Shown here piece after piece: positions 7,269-15,166 of a stretch of 40,351 nucleotides of DNA; position 1 is the first letter of the stretch, and every line of letters begins with the position of its first letter. The position numbers and the translations under genes were made by a program. Location: positions 1 through 40,351 of the forward strand of contig JAUMWS010000003.1 in NCBI GenBank assembly GCA_030529525.1. The letters are read 5' to 3'. This DNA comes from Porphyromonas sp. (GTDB lineage: Bacteria > Bacteroidota > Bacteroidia > Bacteroidales > Porphyromonadaceae). The notes beneath the pieces are model-generated. The model worked only from the letters and a program-made list of their open reading frames with translations, did no database searches and had not been told where the DNA came from.

Positions 7269-9422
7269 ATGGCAACATTAGAGAAAATCAGAAGTAAGTA
7301 CGCAGTCTTGCTCGTTGTATTATTGGGTTTGGCTATGCTTGCGTTTGTTCTTGGAGACCTTTTTAGAGGAGGTTCTACTTTGTTTCAAGACAGCCAGATG
7401 GTTGTATTGAGTGTAAATGGAGAGAATGTCAAAATTCAAGATTTTGAGAAGCGAGTAGAAGAAACCACTCAGAACTATAAGATGTTCAGTGGAAACAGAG
7501 AACTTGCAGAGGCAGATTACCAACAGATTCGCAACCAAGTTTACTCTACAATTATCATGGAGAGTGTACTCAATGGCGAAGCTGAAAAGATTGGTCTCAC
7601 AATCTCTCCGGAGGAAGTTTATGACCTTGTTCAAGGTGAAAACATCTCTCCTCTTATTCTTCAATCTCCTATGTTCAAGAACGAACAAGGCAATTTTGAC
7701 AGAGAAGGATTCATCGAATTCAGAAAGTCTATCGGAGAGAAGCAAATCAACGAAGCATCTCCGGAAGTTCGTCAACAATTGCTACAGTACCGTGCTTATT
7801 GGCTCTCTATCGAAAATCAGGTAAAGGCATTCCGTATGAACGAAAAGTACGATGCTCTCTTGACCAAAGGAATTGTTGCAAATAAATTGGATATTGCCAC
7901 TGCTGCTACAGAAGAGAAAGAGATGGCAACCATTGCTTACGTGGCACAAAATACTTTTGCAATGCCCGACTCTCTTGTTACTGTTTCTGATTCAGAGATG
8001 AAAGAGTACTATAACACTCATAAGGAGATGTTTAAAGTGCCGGCATATAGAGTTGTAGACGTGATTTACTCAACCCTTGTTCCAAGTGAAAAAGATAAGG
8101 AAGACACAAAGAAAGATGTCGAAGATGCTGCAGCTGAAATGGCTCAGGGAGACAACTACAACGATATTATCTCTTCATATTCAGATATGAAGTATATCGA
8201 CTCTTACTTGTCTGAAGAACTCCTTCGTTCGGAATACTTCTACACCGGAATGATGGATCAGATAAAGTCTGTAGAAGTAGGTACTGTATTGCCGATGCAT
8301 CAAAGTGGTAACACATATGCGGTAGCTAAGTTGGTAGGAAAGAAAGTTGCTCCGGACTCAATATTTATCCGTCACATTCTACAACCTGCTACGGCAGAAG
8401 GAACAAAGACAATCGATAGCCTTTTGACTGTTTTGGGTTCAACTCCAACTGCTTTTGCCGAACTTGCAGCACAATTCTCTCAAGATCCGGGCTCTAAAGA
8501 CAATGCCGGCGAACTTGGTTGGGTTACAGAAATACAAGCTCTACAATCATTCGGAGAGGAGTTCCGCGATGCTCTTTTCTCTGCTCAGATGAACAAGCCA
8601 TTCAAGTTTACTTCTCGTTTTGGCGAACACATCTTGCTTGTAGACAAGGCTACTGCTCCGGTTAATAAGTACAAAGTGGCATACATGGCTAAGGGCGTAG
8701 AACCGGGTACAGAGACTTATACTAAGGCTTATAACGATATCAGCTCATTCAAGGCTGCTTACAACAAGGCTGAAGGTATAGACACAGCTGCTATCAATAA
8801 GGGTTATCAAGTACTTTATAACATGGAAGTGTATCCATCTTCTTCTGCTATCTCTCAAAATATCCAAGGTAGTAGAGAGTTGGTACGCTGGGCATTCAAC
8901 AATCCTAAGGGATCTGTTTCCGACATTAAAGACTACGAAGATAAGTTTGTAATGGCTGTTGTTCGTAAGGAGATACCTCAAGGCTACAAGCCATTCGAAG
9001 AGTCTAAAGAAGAGATACGTCCGGTATTGTCGAATGAAAAGAAAGTAGAGAAGTTGTTTGCTCAGTTGAAGTCTCAAAATCCTCAGTCTTTGGAAGAGTT
9101 TGCAGTAGCCAACTCACTTCCGACAGACACACTAAGACACTTGGGCTTTGCCAGCAACAGAATCGACGGTGTCGGTTTCGAGCCTGTACTTAACGCTGTA
9201 GCGGCTTCTGCTCCTCTGAATACAGTGCTACCTGTAAAGGGTATGAATGGAGTTTATGTCGTGAAGGTTGCAGAGAGAGTTCCTAATACCAATTCTGCTC
9301 TAACCAGTGCAAATGCAGGCGATCTTATTCAGGCAAATCTTCAAGCTAAGGTAAGAATGCAAGCGATAAGACTACTTATGTCCAAAGTAGATGTTGTAGA
9401 CAATAGAGTCCGTTTCTATTAA
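7269..9422 (+). CDS. ppiD: PpiD-type periplasmic peptidyl-prolyl isomerase / foldase
   Basis: This 717-residue membrane-anchored chaperone has one N-terminal transmembrane helix (about residues 12-30, VLLVVLLGLAMLAFVLGDLF). A SurA/PpiD-like chaperone region follows to about 220. A parvulin rotamase domain lies at about 364-463, with IFIRHIL, FAELAAQFSQDPGSKDNAGELGWV and FGEHILLVDKA. A second, degenerate parvulin-like section extends toward the C-terminus (about 600-700). The family helps newly exported outer-membrane proteins fold, which fits the barrel and LPS-transport genes upstream. The length is slightly above E. coli PpiD (623), as is usual in Bacteroidetes. A terminator follows 26 bases after the stop. 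Confidence 0.92.
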   Translation: MATLEKIRSKYAVLLVVLLGLAMLAFVLGDLFRGGSTLFQDSQMVVLSVNGENVKIQDFEKRVEETTQNYKMFSGNRELAEADYQQIRNQVYSTIIMESVLNGEAEKIGLTISPEEVYDLVQGENISPLILQSPMFKNEQGNFDREGFIEFRKSIGEKQINEASPEVRQQLLQYRAYWLSIENQVKAFRMNEKYDALLTKGIVANKLDIATAATEEKEMATIAYVAQNTFAMPDSLVTVSDSEMKEYYNTHKEMFKVPAYRVVDVIYSTLVPSEKDKEDTKKDVEDAAAEMAQGDNYNDIISSYSDMKYIDSYLSEELLRSEYFYTGMMDQIKSVEVGTVLPMHQSGNTYAVAKLVGKKVAPDSIFIRHILQPATAEGTKTIDSLLTVLGSTPTAFAELAAQFSQDPGSKDNAGELGWVTEIQALQSFGEEFRDALFSAQMNKPFKFTSRFGEHILLVDKATAPVNKYKVAYMAKGVEPGTETYTKAYNDISSFKAAYNKAEGIDTAAINKGYQVLYNMEVYPSSSAISQNIQGSRELVRWAFNNPKGSVSDIKDYEDKFVMAVVRKEIPQGYKPFEESKEEIRPVLSNEKKVEKLFAQLKSQNPQSLEEFAVANSLPTDTLRHLGFASNRIDGVGFEPVLNAVAASAPLNTVLPVKGMNGVYVVKVAERVPNTNSALTSANAGDLIQANLQAKVRMQAIRLLMSKVDVVDNRVRFY

Positions 9423-9448
9423 GCAACAGAAAATATAGATAAAAATAG

Positions 9449-9494
9449 AAGAGGAGCTTTTATCAACGTGAGTCGATAAAAACTCCTCTTTTTT
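9449..9494 (+). terminator. Rho-independent terminator after ppiD
   Basis: The left arm AAGAGGAGCTTTTATC (9449-9464) pairs with GATAAAAACTCCTCTT (9475-9490), with one C/A mismatch and a 10-base loop. A run of T continues to 9494. It closes the 322-9422 cluster. Confidence 0.9.
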
Positions 9495-9520
9495 GTTCCA
9501 TACCATATCCTATTTCCGTT

Positions 9521-10165
9521 ATGAACAAGATTTTATTTTTTCTGACTCTTCTCTTTATCCCATGTTTTGCGAATGCACAAAATGATGTAAAGGGCGATAC
9601 TCTTTTCGTTGCGGATGATATCCCGGAAGGAGATATATCGCATTTATTGGACTTTCTGGATGTACAGTTTTACAAGCTGACCATCTCTTCCGCCTCTTCT
9701 ATAGCTCATCCGAAGGCTGTACTTATAGAGAAGGTAGAAGGAGGCAAGATAGCGAGAGATACTGTCTCTTTTGAGGATATTCTTGCTTATGGTCGCGGAG
9801 GAGATGGAGATACTTCTTATCCTCTTTTAGGGCTGGGTCAGGTTTCAAAGATTGGAGATGGAAAAGCTACCCTAAAGGTGAGTTTTCACTTTCCCTCTTT
9901 CAGACAGAACGCCACCCGAGAGCTGAGAGTGGATGTAGAAAAAGCAAAAGATTATGTCTTCTTTTCGGTTGCCCATGCTTATCCGAAGTTTCAGAGAGGT
10001 TCGTTTACGCCCTTATTTGTCTTTATTCCTCCGCTCTATATGGAGAATGGCTTCGGCTCCTATTGTGCCATCAACTATAGCAATATTCCGCCCATTGAGT
10101 GGAAGACAAAGTTTGGGTTGGACAACTATATCATTTACTCTTTCTTGTTCGATCGGGTAGAGTAG
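9521..10165 (+). CDS. Secreted protein of unknown function
   Basis: This 214-residue protein has a strong signal peptide (MNKILFFLTLLFIPCFANA-Q). I do not recognise the mature domain with certainty. It looks beta-rich, with ISSASSIAHPKAVLIEK near residue 60, a DGDTSYPLLGLGQV turn, and a C-terminal part containing AHAYPKFQRGSFTPLFVFIPP. It could belong to one of the small Bacteroidales secreted DUF families (DUF5041-like is a guess from memory). It lies alone between two terminators, 24 bases after the previous T-tract, with no obvious -7 element. No cysteine pair, lipobox or catalytic motif is visible. Confidence 0.75.
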   Translation: MNKILFFLTLLFIPCFANAQNDVKGDTLFVADDIPEGDISHLLDFLDVQFYKLTISSASSIAHPKAVLIEKVEGGKIARDTVSFEDILAYGRGGDGDTSYPLLGLGQVSKIGDGKATLKVSFHFPSFRQNATRELRVDVEKAKDYVFFSVAHAYPKFQRGSFTPLFVFIPPLYMENGFGSYCAINYSNIPPIEWKTKFGLDNYIIYSFLFDRVE

Positions 10166-10189
10166 TAGAGGTAACATCAAAACGATACA

Positions 10190-10245
10190 ATTGGTATTTG
10201 GTGAAAGTGCGATAGTGTCGGGCTCTCACCGAATACCAATTTTTG
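10190..10245 (+). terminator. Terminator after the unknown secreted gene
   Basis: ATTGGTATTTGGTGA (10190-10204) pairs with TCACCGAATACCAAT (10226-10240), with one T/G wobble, and is followed by a T-run to 10245. Confidence 0.85.
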
Positions 10246-10640
10246 TATCTCCTTTTACGGCTTGGTTTTAATGCACTAAATTTTTGTTGCATAGCTGTCT
10301 AAAAAACTTTTTTGTCCTGTTCGCGGTTGTAAATCAAGGCGCAAGTGCTGCAAATCGCATCTTGCTTTGCAGAAATCAATGCTTGACTTTTGCTGTTCAA
10401 GCATTGATTTTCTCCTTTTATCCGGTTCAATGGAGCTTTTATTCACTTTTACCACAACTTTTGGAGCCGTTCGGAAAATAGTGCGATTCAAGACAACTTT
10501 CTATAAGAAAGCTTTATCCTGCTTCTCTCAGTGGTTTTCTTCAAAAGAGAAGAAATCTTCTTTCCCTTTCCGAGCTAAATCGTCTAAGAAGATGGAAGGA
10601 GATTATCCTACTATCTTTTATCATCTCCATTACGAGATGT
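10246..10640. other. Intergenic region with a perfect hairpin, no gene recognised
   Basis: Small frames here lack family resemblance or a normal start context. The only clear structure is a perfect inverted repeat at 10373-10411. The region ends in the promoter of the next gene. Confidence 0.6.
10373..10411. repeat. Perfect 14-bp stem inverted repeat
   Basis: AAATCAATGCTTGA (10373-10386) and TCAAGCATTGATTT (10397-10410) are exact reverse complements around a 10-base loop, with T-rich DNA after the right arm. It lies more than 130 bases past the real terminator of the upstream gene, so it is not simply that gene's terminator. A related AAATCAAG/CTTGATTT hairpin occurs at 26331-26370. Confidence 0.7.
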
Positions 10641-10646
10641 AAATGC

Positions 10647-10654
10647 TATCTTTG
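10647..10654 (+). promoter_or_regulatory. -7 element of the C26-M19 gene, fixing its start
   Basis: TATCTTTG is a perfect TAnnTTTG box. It overlaps the first codons of the longest possible reading frame (from 10643), so that ATG cannot be the normal start. The next in-frame ATG at 10694 lies about 40 bases downstream, a normal leader length. Confidence 0.6.
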
Positions 10655-10693
10655 CAGATAGAGTATAATCAATGCAGATTTCAATCACTCAAT

Positions 10694-12517
10694 ATGAAAA
10701 ACAATAAAGGAATAGAGTTTGGAAATCTTTCCGCTTTGCAAGAAAAAGTAAGAAAGCTCACCATCGGTTCGGAAGATAAAAAACCTCTGATTGGTATCAG
10801 TGCCAATCATGCCGGAGTAGATCAAGAGTTGAGAGATAACTATATTAAAGCCATCATCCGAAGTGGTGGGGCTCCTTATATCATACCTTACTCGAACGAT
10901 ACGGAGGCTACGGTTCAGGCCGTTGAGCGGTGCCATGGTATCCTCGTTACGGGTGGAGCAGATGCTCATCCGCTGTGGTACGGAGAAGAACCACACCCCA
11001 AGCTTGGAGCTGCAGACTGGGTAAAAGATGGGTTTGATATGGCTGTTATCATAACGGCTTTGGAGCGCGGTATCCCTCTGCTCGGAATTTGTAGAGGAAT
11101 GCAGCTGCTGAACGTCGTTCTTGGTGGATCTATAATACAGGATATTCCGTCTGCAAGGAAAGATGAAGAGGGGGTACTTCATATACAAACATCGCATCGG
11201 AGCGAGCCTTGGCACACTGTCAGGATAGAGCGAAACAGCAGGCTTTTCTCCATATTCGGAGAGCAGGAGAACATTTATGTCAATTCGTTTCATCATCAGG
11301 CCGTTTGCAAGCCGGGAAAGAGCGTCTATGTCTCTGCCACGGCAAGTGATGGCATCATAGAAGCGATAGATACCTATCCGGAACATAATGCGATAGGAGT
11401 ACAGTGGCATCCGGAAGCAATGGTCTCGGAAGGAGACTCCGAGCAGCAGTCCGCAATATTTTCACATCTGGTCAAAGAGGCCACTCTCTATGCCGAAGCT
11501 CGTACTTTTCATGGCAAGCACCTTACTCTCGATTCGCATACGGATACACCGATGCTTTTTAAGGATGATGGGCCATACGACCTGACCAAGTTGAGCGATG
11601 AAGCCTTGGTGGATCTGCCCAAAATGAGGGCTGGTAATCTGGACGCCGTGGTTATGGCAGCTTATCTGCCACAAGGAGAAATCTCTCCGGATGCTCACAG
11701 AAAAGCGTACGAATATGCTTTGGAACGCATTCGAAAGTTGCGCACGGCAGTGAAGAGTAGCGGTGGTGCCGCTCGTCTCGCATTCTCGTCCAAAGATCTT
11801 TATGTAAACAAGGAGAACAATCGCAAGAGCATTATTCTTGGGATAGAAAACGGATATGCGCTTGGCGGAGATCCGGATAAGGTGGAAGAGTTTGCAAAGA
11901 TGGGGATTAAGTATATCACACTTTGCCACAATGGGGATAATGCTATCTGCGACAGTGCTTCACGAAGCAGCCAGACGCATAACGGGCTTAGTCCGCTTGG
12001 AAGAGAGATTGTAAGACAGATGAATACTTGGGGTGTTATGGTGGATGTCTCTCATGCCGGTATCCGCACCATAGAAGATGTGTTGGAGGTGAGTGCATCT
12101 CCGATTATTGCATCCCATTCGGGGGCTCGGGCAATCTGTGATCATCCGAGAAACTTGTACGATGAGCAGATTCGTGCCATAGCAGAGAATGGAGGTGTGG
12201 TACAGGTTTGCATGTACAAAGGGTTTGTATATGAGCCATCGGAAGAAGCTTCTCTGCTTCATGTGATAGACCATATCGAACATATTCGAGACCTTGTCGG
12301 GATAGACCATGTAGGTATCGGGTCTGACTTCGATGGAGATGGCGAGGTAATCGGCTGTAGGGATGCTTCTGCAATGAAAAGACTGACCGTGGAGATGCTC
12401 CGTAGAGGCTTCTCCACAGAAGAGCTTATGAAAGTGTGGGGACACAACTTCCTGAGAGTCATGAAAGATGTACAGATGAAAGGATACAAGATCAGACAGG
12501 AGAAAGTGGTAAGATAA
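10694..12517 (+). CDS. Class I amidotransferase-like hydrolase (C26) fused to membrane dipeptidase (M19)
   Basis: From ATG 10694 the product is 607 residues with two hydrolase domains. Residues about 30-265 are peptidase C26, related to gamma-glutamyl-GABA hydrolase PuuD. The triad is Cys133 (in GICRGMQ), His239 and Glu241 (in QWHPEAM). Residues about 275-600 are an M19 renal-type dipeptidase with zinc ligands His282 and Asp284 (SHTDT), the bridging Glu385 (GIENGYA), later His residues (VDVSHAG, IASHSGA) and the GIGSDFDGDG motif. C26 cleaves gamma-glutamyl amides and M19 cleaves dipeptides. Joint breakdown of gamma-glutamyl peptides such as glutathione fragments is an inference. No signal peptide is seen, so it is probably cytoplasmic. 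The longer frame from 10643 is rejected because a promoter box lies inside it. Confidence 0.88.
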   Translation: MKNNKGIEFGNLSALQEKVRKLTIGSEDKKPLIGISANHAGVDQELRDNYIKAIIRSGGAPYIIPYSNDTEATVQAVERCHGILVTGGADAHPLWYGEEPHPKLGAADWVKDGFDMAVIITALERGIPLLGICRGMQLLNVVLGGSIIQDIPSARKDEEGVLHIQTSHRSEPWHTVRIERNSRLFSIFGEQENIYVNSFHHQAVCKPGKSVYVSATASDGIIEAIDTYPEHNAIGVQWHPEAMVSEGDSEQQSAIFSHLVKEATLYAEARTFHGKHLTLDSHTDTPMLFKDDGPYDLTKLSDEALVDLPKMRAGNLDAVVMAAYLPQGEISPDAHRKAYEYALERIRKLRTAVKSSGGAARLAFSSKDLYVNKENNRKSIILGIENGYALGGDPDKVEEFAKMGIKYITLCHNGDNAICDSASRSSQTHNGLSPLGREIVRQMNTWGVMVDVSHAGIRTIEDVLEVSASPIIASHSGARAICDHPRNLYDEQIRAIAENGGVVQVCMYKGFVYEPSEEASLLHVIDHIEHIRDLVGIDHVGIGSDFDGDGEVIGCRDASAMKRLTVEMLRRGFSTEELMKVWGHNFLRVMKDVQMKGYKIRQEKVVR

Positions 12518-12549
12518 ACTCTTCTTGGTCTGTGTATTGATACAATAAA

Positions 12550-12582
12550 AATGCCCTCTTTATCCGAGATAAAGAGGGCATT
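12550..12582. terminator. Bidirectional terminator between convergent genes
   Basis: AATGCCCTCTTTATC (12550-12564) and GATAAAGAGGGCATT (12568-12582) pair perfectly around a 3-base loop. It serves the plus-strand C26-M19 gene (followed by CTGTTTTG) and the minus-strand ompH-like gene (followed by TTTTATTG on that strand). Confidence 0.9.
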
Positions 12583-12625
12583 CTGTTTTGTGTATCAAGC
12601 AAAGGTTTTTCCTTGTTACCTGTTA

Positions 12626-13252
12626 TTATTTCTTTTCAGTAGTGGATGGAGTGTAATTGCTATTGAGATACTCCAAGAACTTAGAAGTGATATCGTACTT
12701 TTTGTCTGAGAGTAGGATATTGTCGTTCATTGTATTTGAAAATATCACTTGTACTCCCAAAGTTTTGTTGAAGACAGCAAGCTGAGACATGATAGTATCT
12801 CTCAAGATTGTGTTAGTCTCCAACTGTTGTTGTTGGATCTCTACCGAAAGTTTTTGTTGCAGCTGTTCCAATTCTGCCTGACGCTTCATCAGATTGTTGC
12901 GTTGCTGTTCGGCACTTTGAGGAGATAAGAAAGCTTGGTTTTGTGCTTTTCTTTGAAATTCTGCTGCTTCTGCTTCAAAAGACTTCAGACGCTGGTTCAA
13001 TGTTGCTTGTGCAGACTCCGCACGACGAACCATCTGCTCGTTTAGTTCCTTAGATAGCTGGTAGTGAACAAGAATAGAGTCCACGTTGATATATGCAATA
13101 GGCATTGTCTCCGCCTGAATAGCTACAGAATCGCCTGCACCTGACTCTTGGACACCATTTTTAGCACCTTTGTTTCCATAGAAATGCAATCCAAAAAGTA
13201 CTACAACCGCTACAGCCAATATCGCTGTCGAAATGTAATTGAAATTCTTCAT
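12626..13252 (-). CDS. ompH: OmpH/Skp-family periplasmic chaperone, membrane-anchored
   Basis: This 208-residue protein has an N-terminal hydrophobic segment (about residues 8-24, ISTAILAVAVVVLFGLH) that could be an anchor or uncleaved signal. A short linker leads into the Skp/OmpH core, which starts with PIAYINVDSILVHYQLSKEL. A long Gln- and Glu-rich coiled coil follows (about 75-150) and the C-terminal strand region contains LGVQVIFSNTMNDNILLSDKKYDIT. Skp holds unfolded outer-membrane proteins in the periplasm. Bacteroidetes commonly carry several OmpH paralogues; this one has a long polar linker after the anchor. The tiny membrane protein gene lies 118 bases upstream on the same strand. 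Confidence 0.88.
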   Translation of the reverse strand: MKNFNYISTAILAVAVVVLFGLHFYGNKGAKNGVQESGAGDSVAIQAETMPIAYINVDSILVHYQLSKELNEQMVRRAESAQATLNQRLKSFEAEAAEFQRKAQNQAFLSPQSAEQQRNNLMKRQAELEQLQQKLSVEIQQQQLETNTILRDTIMSQLAVFNKTLGVQVIFSNTMNDNILLSDKKYDITSKFLEYLNSNYTPSTTEKK

Positions 13253-13370
13253 CGTAAGCGTTTATACGTTATATATCTTAACTCCAGACTCCTTTGCAAT
13301 TATATATAAACCCGATAAGCCAAGGAATCTTCGTGCGAAGATACAACATATCTCTCATATATTATAATAT

Positions 13371-13595
13371 CTAACCCTCATTTTCCTCTTCTTGTATGCG
13401 TTCTTCCAGATTTTTCTTTTCAGAATCATCTGCATGTTGCTCTCTGTGGCAGGAGAGACCTTTTTCTCTCAATGCAGGCTGAGCTCCCACGTGAGAAGAT
13501 GGAAACCGTCTTGTTTTAGTGAAAAAGACATTAATCCCCAGTAAAAGAACTGAAATAAGGACAATAACGAGTGATATAATTAGAAGAGTTGGCAT
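13371..13595 (-). CDS. Small single-helix membrane protein with a conserved post-helix motif
   Basis: This 74-residue protein has one transmembrane helix (about residues 3-24, TLLIISLVIVLISVLLLGIN). It continues with FFTKTRRFPSSHVGAQPALREKGLSC and ends in a short acidic tail. The phrase FFTK-RFP-HVG-ALR-GLSC resembles a family of small Bacteroidetes membrane proteins of unknown function. It is upstream of, and probably co-transcribed with, the OmpH-like gene. The motif contains a Cys-x(4)-His pair (CHREQH) that might bind metal; that is a guess. The divergent pepD promoter lies just upstream. Confidence 0.7.
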   Translation of the reverse strand: MPTLLIISLVIVLISVLLLGINVFFTKTRRFPSSHVGAQPALREKGLSCHREQHADDSEKKNLEERIQEEENEG

Positions 13596-13604
13596 AATTT
13601 TTTG

Positions 13605-13668
13605 TACTTTTGAGATGGAAAAAATCCGACTAATAGTTTAGTTGTCGCATGGCGACACACCAAAATTA
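13605..13668. promoter_or_regulatory. Divergent promoter region between the small membrane gene and pepD
   Basis: On the plus strand TACTTTTG (13605-13612) matches TAnnTTTG and lies 67 bases before the pepD ATG. On the minus strand TAATTTTG (complement of 13661-13668) could drive the small membrane gene. Neither has a convincing TTG at -33. Confidence 0.4.
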
Positions 13669-13679
13669 ATCATTTATTT

Positions 13680-15137
13680 ATGAATACACTGAACCCAAGA
13701 ATCATTTGGCACTACTTTGAAGAGATCACTAAAGTGCCACGTCCATCCAAGAAAGAAGGCAAGATAATAGCATATCTTGAAGCTTTTGCAAAAGAGCACA
13801 ACTTGGAGTATAAGAAAGACCACGTAGGCAATATCGTCATCAAAAAAGCAGCTACTCCCGGTTATGAAGATAGAAAGTCTGTTTGTCTTCAAAGCCACAT
13901 AGATATGGTTTGTGAGAAGAACAGCGACGTAGTATTCGATTTCGAAAACGATGCTATCCAAACAGAGATTGTAGATGGTTGGCTTAAAGCCAAAGGTACA
14001 ACGTTGGGAGCTGATAACGGTATTGGAGTAGCAGCGGAGCTTGCAATACTTGCTTCTGATGATATCGAGCATGGACCTATCGAGTGTCTCTTTACAGTGG
14101 ATGAAGAGACCGGACTTACAGGTGCTATGGAACTTAAGGAGGGCTTTATAGACTCTCATATCCTGCTTAACCTTGATAGTGAGGACGAAGGCGAGCTATT
14201 TATTGGTTGTGCAGGCGGTATGGGACAAATTGCATACTTCGACTATCAGAAGGGTTATGCTTGTCCGAATAAGGTCTATTTGCGTGTAGATGTGAAAGGT
14301 CTTCGTGGAGGACACTCCGGAGGCGATATTCATGTCGGACTTGGAAATGCGAACAAGATATTGGCAAGATATCTCGTGGGTCTTAACGATATTACAGAAG
14401 ATTGGACTTTGGCGGATATCAGAGGAGGAAATCTTCACAACGCTATCCCTCGAGAAGCTCATGCCATCATAGGTGTACCGTCAGAACTCAAAGAACAGGT
14501 TACAGTCTTTGCCAATGAATTCTCTGCAGATGTTCATAACGAACTCAAAGCAGTAGATCCGGGTGTTACTCTTACTGTATCTACTACAGACAAGCCTGAA
14601 TACATCATAGATGAAGATACCAAGTACTACTTGCTGTCTGCTCTTATTGCTTGTCCTCATGGTGTTTTGGGTATGAGTCATGCTATCGAAGGGCTTGTAG
14701 AGACTTCAAATAATCTCGCTTCTATCAAGATTAAAGAGGCAGAGGGTCAGATTCTCGTTGAAACCAGCCAACGCAGTAGCACCGAATCTCTTAAGCGTGC
14801 AGCCGGTCAGACAGTACGTGCGGTATTTGAATTGGCAGGTGCAGAAGTTGTCGAAAGAGACGGATATCCGGGATGGGAACCTAATATTGACTCTGAAATA
14901 CTCAAGGTTGCGAAAGAAACTTATGAGAAATTGTTTGGAAAATCTCCGGAGATAAAGGCTATCCATGCCGGATTGGAGTGCGGTCTCTTCAAAGAAAAAT
15001 ATCCTCACTTGGATATGGTATCTTTTGGCCCGACCATGAGAGATGTTCACTCTCCTAACGAAAGACTTGAAATAGTAACCGTTAAGATGTGGTGGGATCA
15101 CCTTCTTGAAGTGCTAAAGCACGCACCTAAGAAGTAA
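13680..15137 (+). CDS. pepD: Cytosol non-specific dipeptidase (aminoacyl-histidine dipeptidase, M20C)
   Basis: At 485 residues this is exactly PepD size. Zinc-site and catalytic motifs are present: His73 and Asp75 in QSHIDMVCEKN, the bridging Asp112 in LGADNGIGVA, and Glu142-Glu143 in DEETGL. NLDSEDEGELFIGCAGG follows, as in the family, and late metal-site residues lie in AIHAGLECGLF. It hydrolyses many dipeptides, including Xaa-His, and feeds peptide-derived amino acids into metabolism, which suits an asaccharolytic anaerobe. There is no signal peptide, so it is cytoplasmic. The start is the only ATG near the promoter; the next gene follows after 29 bases. Confidence 0.95.
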   Translation: MNTLNPRIIWHYFEEITKVPRPSKKEGKIIAYLEAFAKEHNLEYKKDHVGNIVIKKAATPGYEDRKSVCLQSHIDMVCEKNSDVVFDFENDAIQTEIVDGWLKAKGTTLGADNGIGVAAELAILASDDIEHGPIECLFTVDEETGLTGAMELKEGFIDSHILLNLDSEDEGELFIGCAGGMGQIAYFDYQKGYACPNKVYLRVDVKGLRGGHSGGDIHVGLGNANKILARYLVGLNDITEDWTLADIRGGNLHNAIPREAHAIIGVPSELKEQVTVFANEFSADVHNELKAVDPGVTLTVSTTDKPEYIIDEDTKYYLLSALIACPHGVLGMSHAIEGLVETSNNLASIKIKEAEGQILVETSQRSSTESLKRAAGQTVRAVFELAGAEVVERDGYPGWEPNIDSEILKVAKETYEKLFGKSPEIKAIHAGLECGLFKEKYPHLDMVSFGPTMRDVHSPNERLEIVTVKMWWDHLLEVLKHAPKK

Positions 15138-15166
15138 GATATTTCTACTAATATAGTAGTGATGAT

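Noticed and set aside
10367-10642. 91-codon plus-strand frame in the intergenic gap
   Set aside because: Begins inside the perfect hairpin, has no recognisable domain, and runs into the promoter of the next gene.
10643-10693. N-terminal extension of the C26-M19 protein
   Set aside because: A perfect TATCTTTG promoter box overlaps these codons, so transcripts would start after them.
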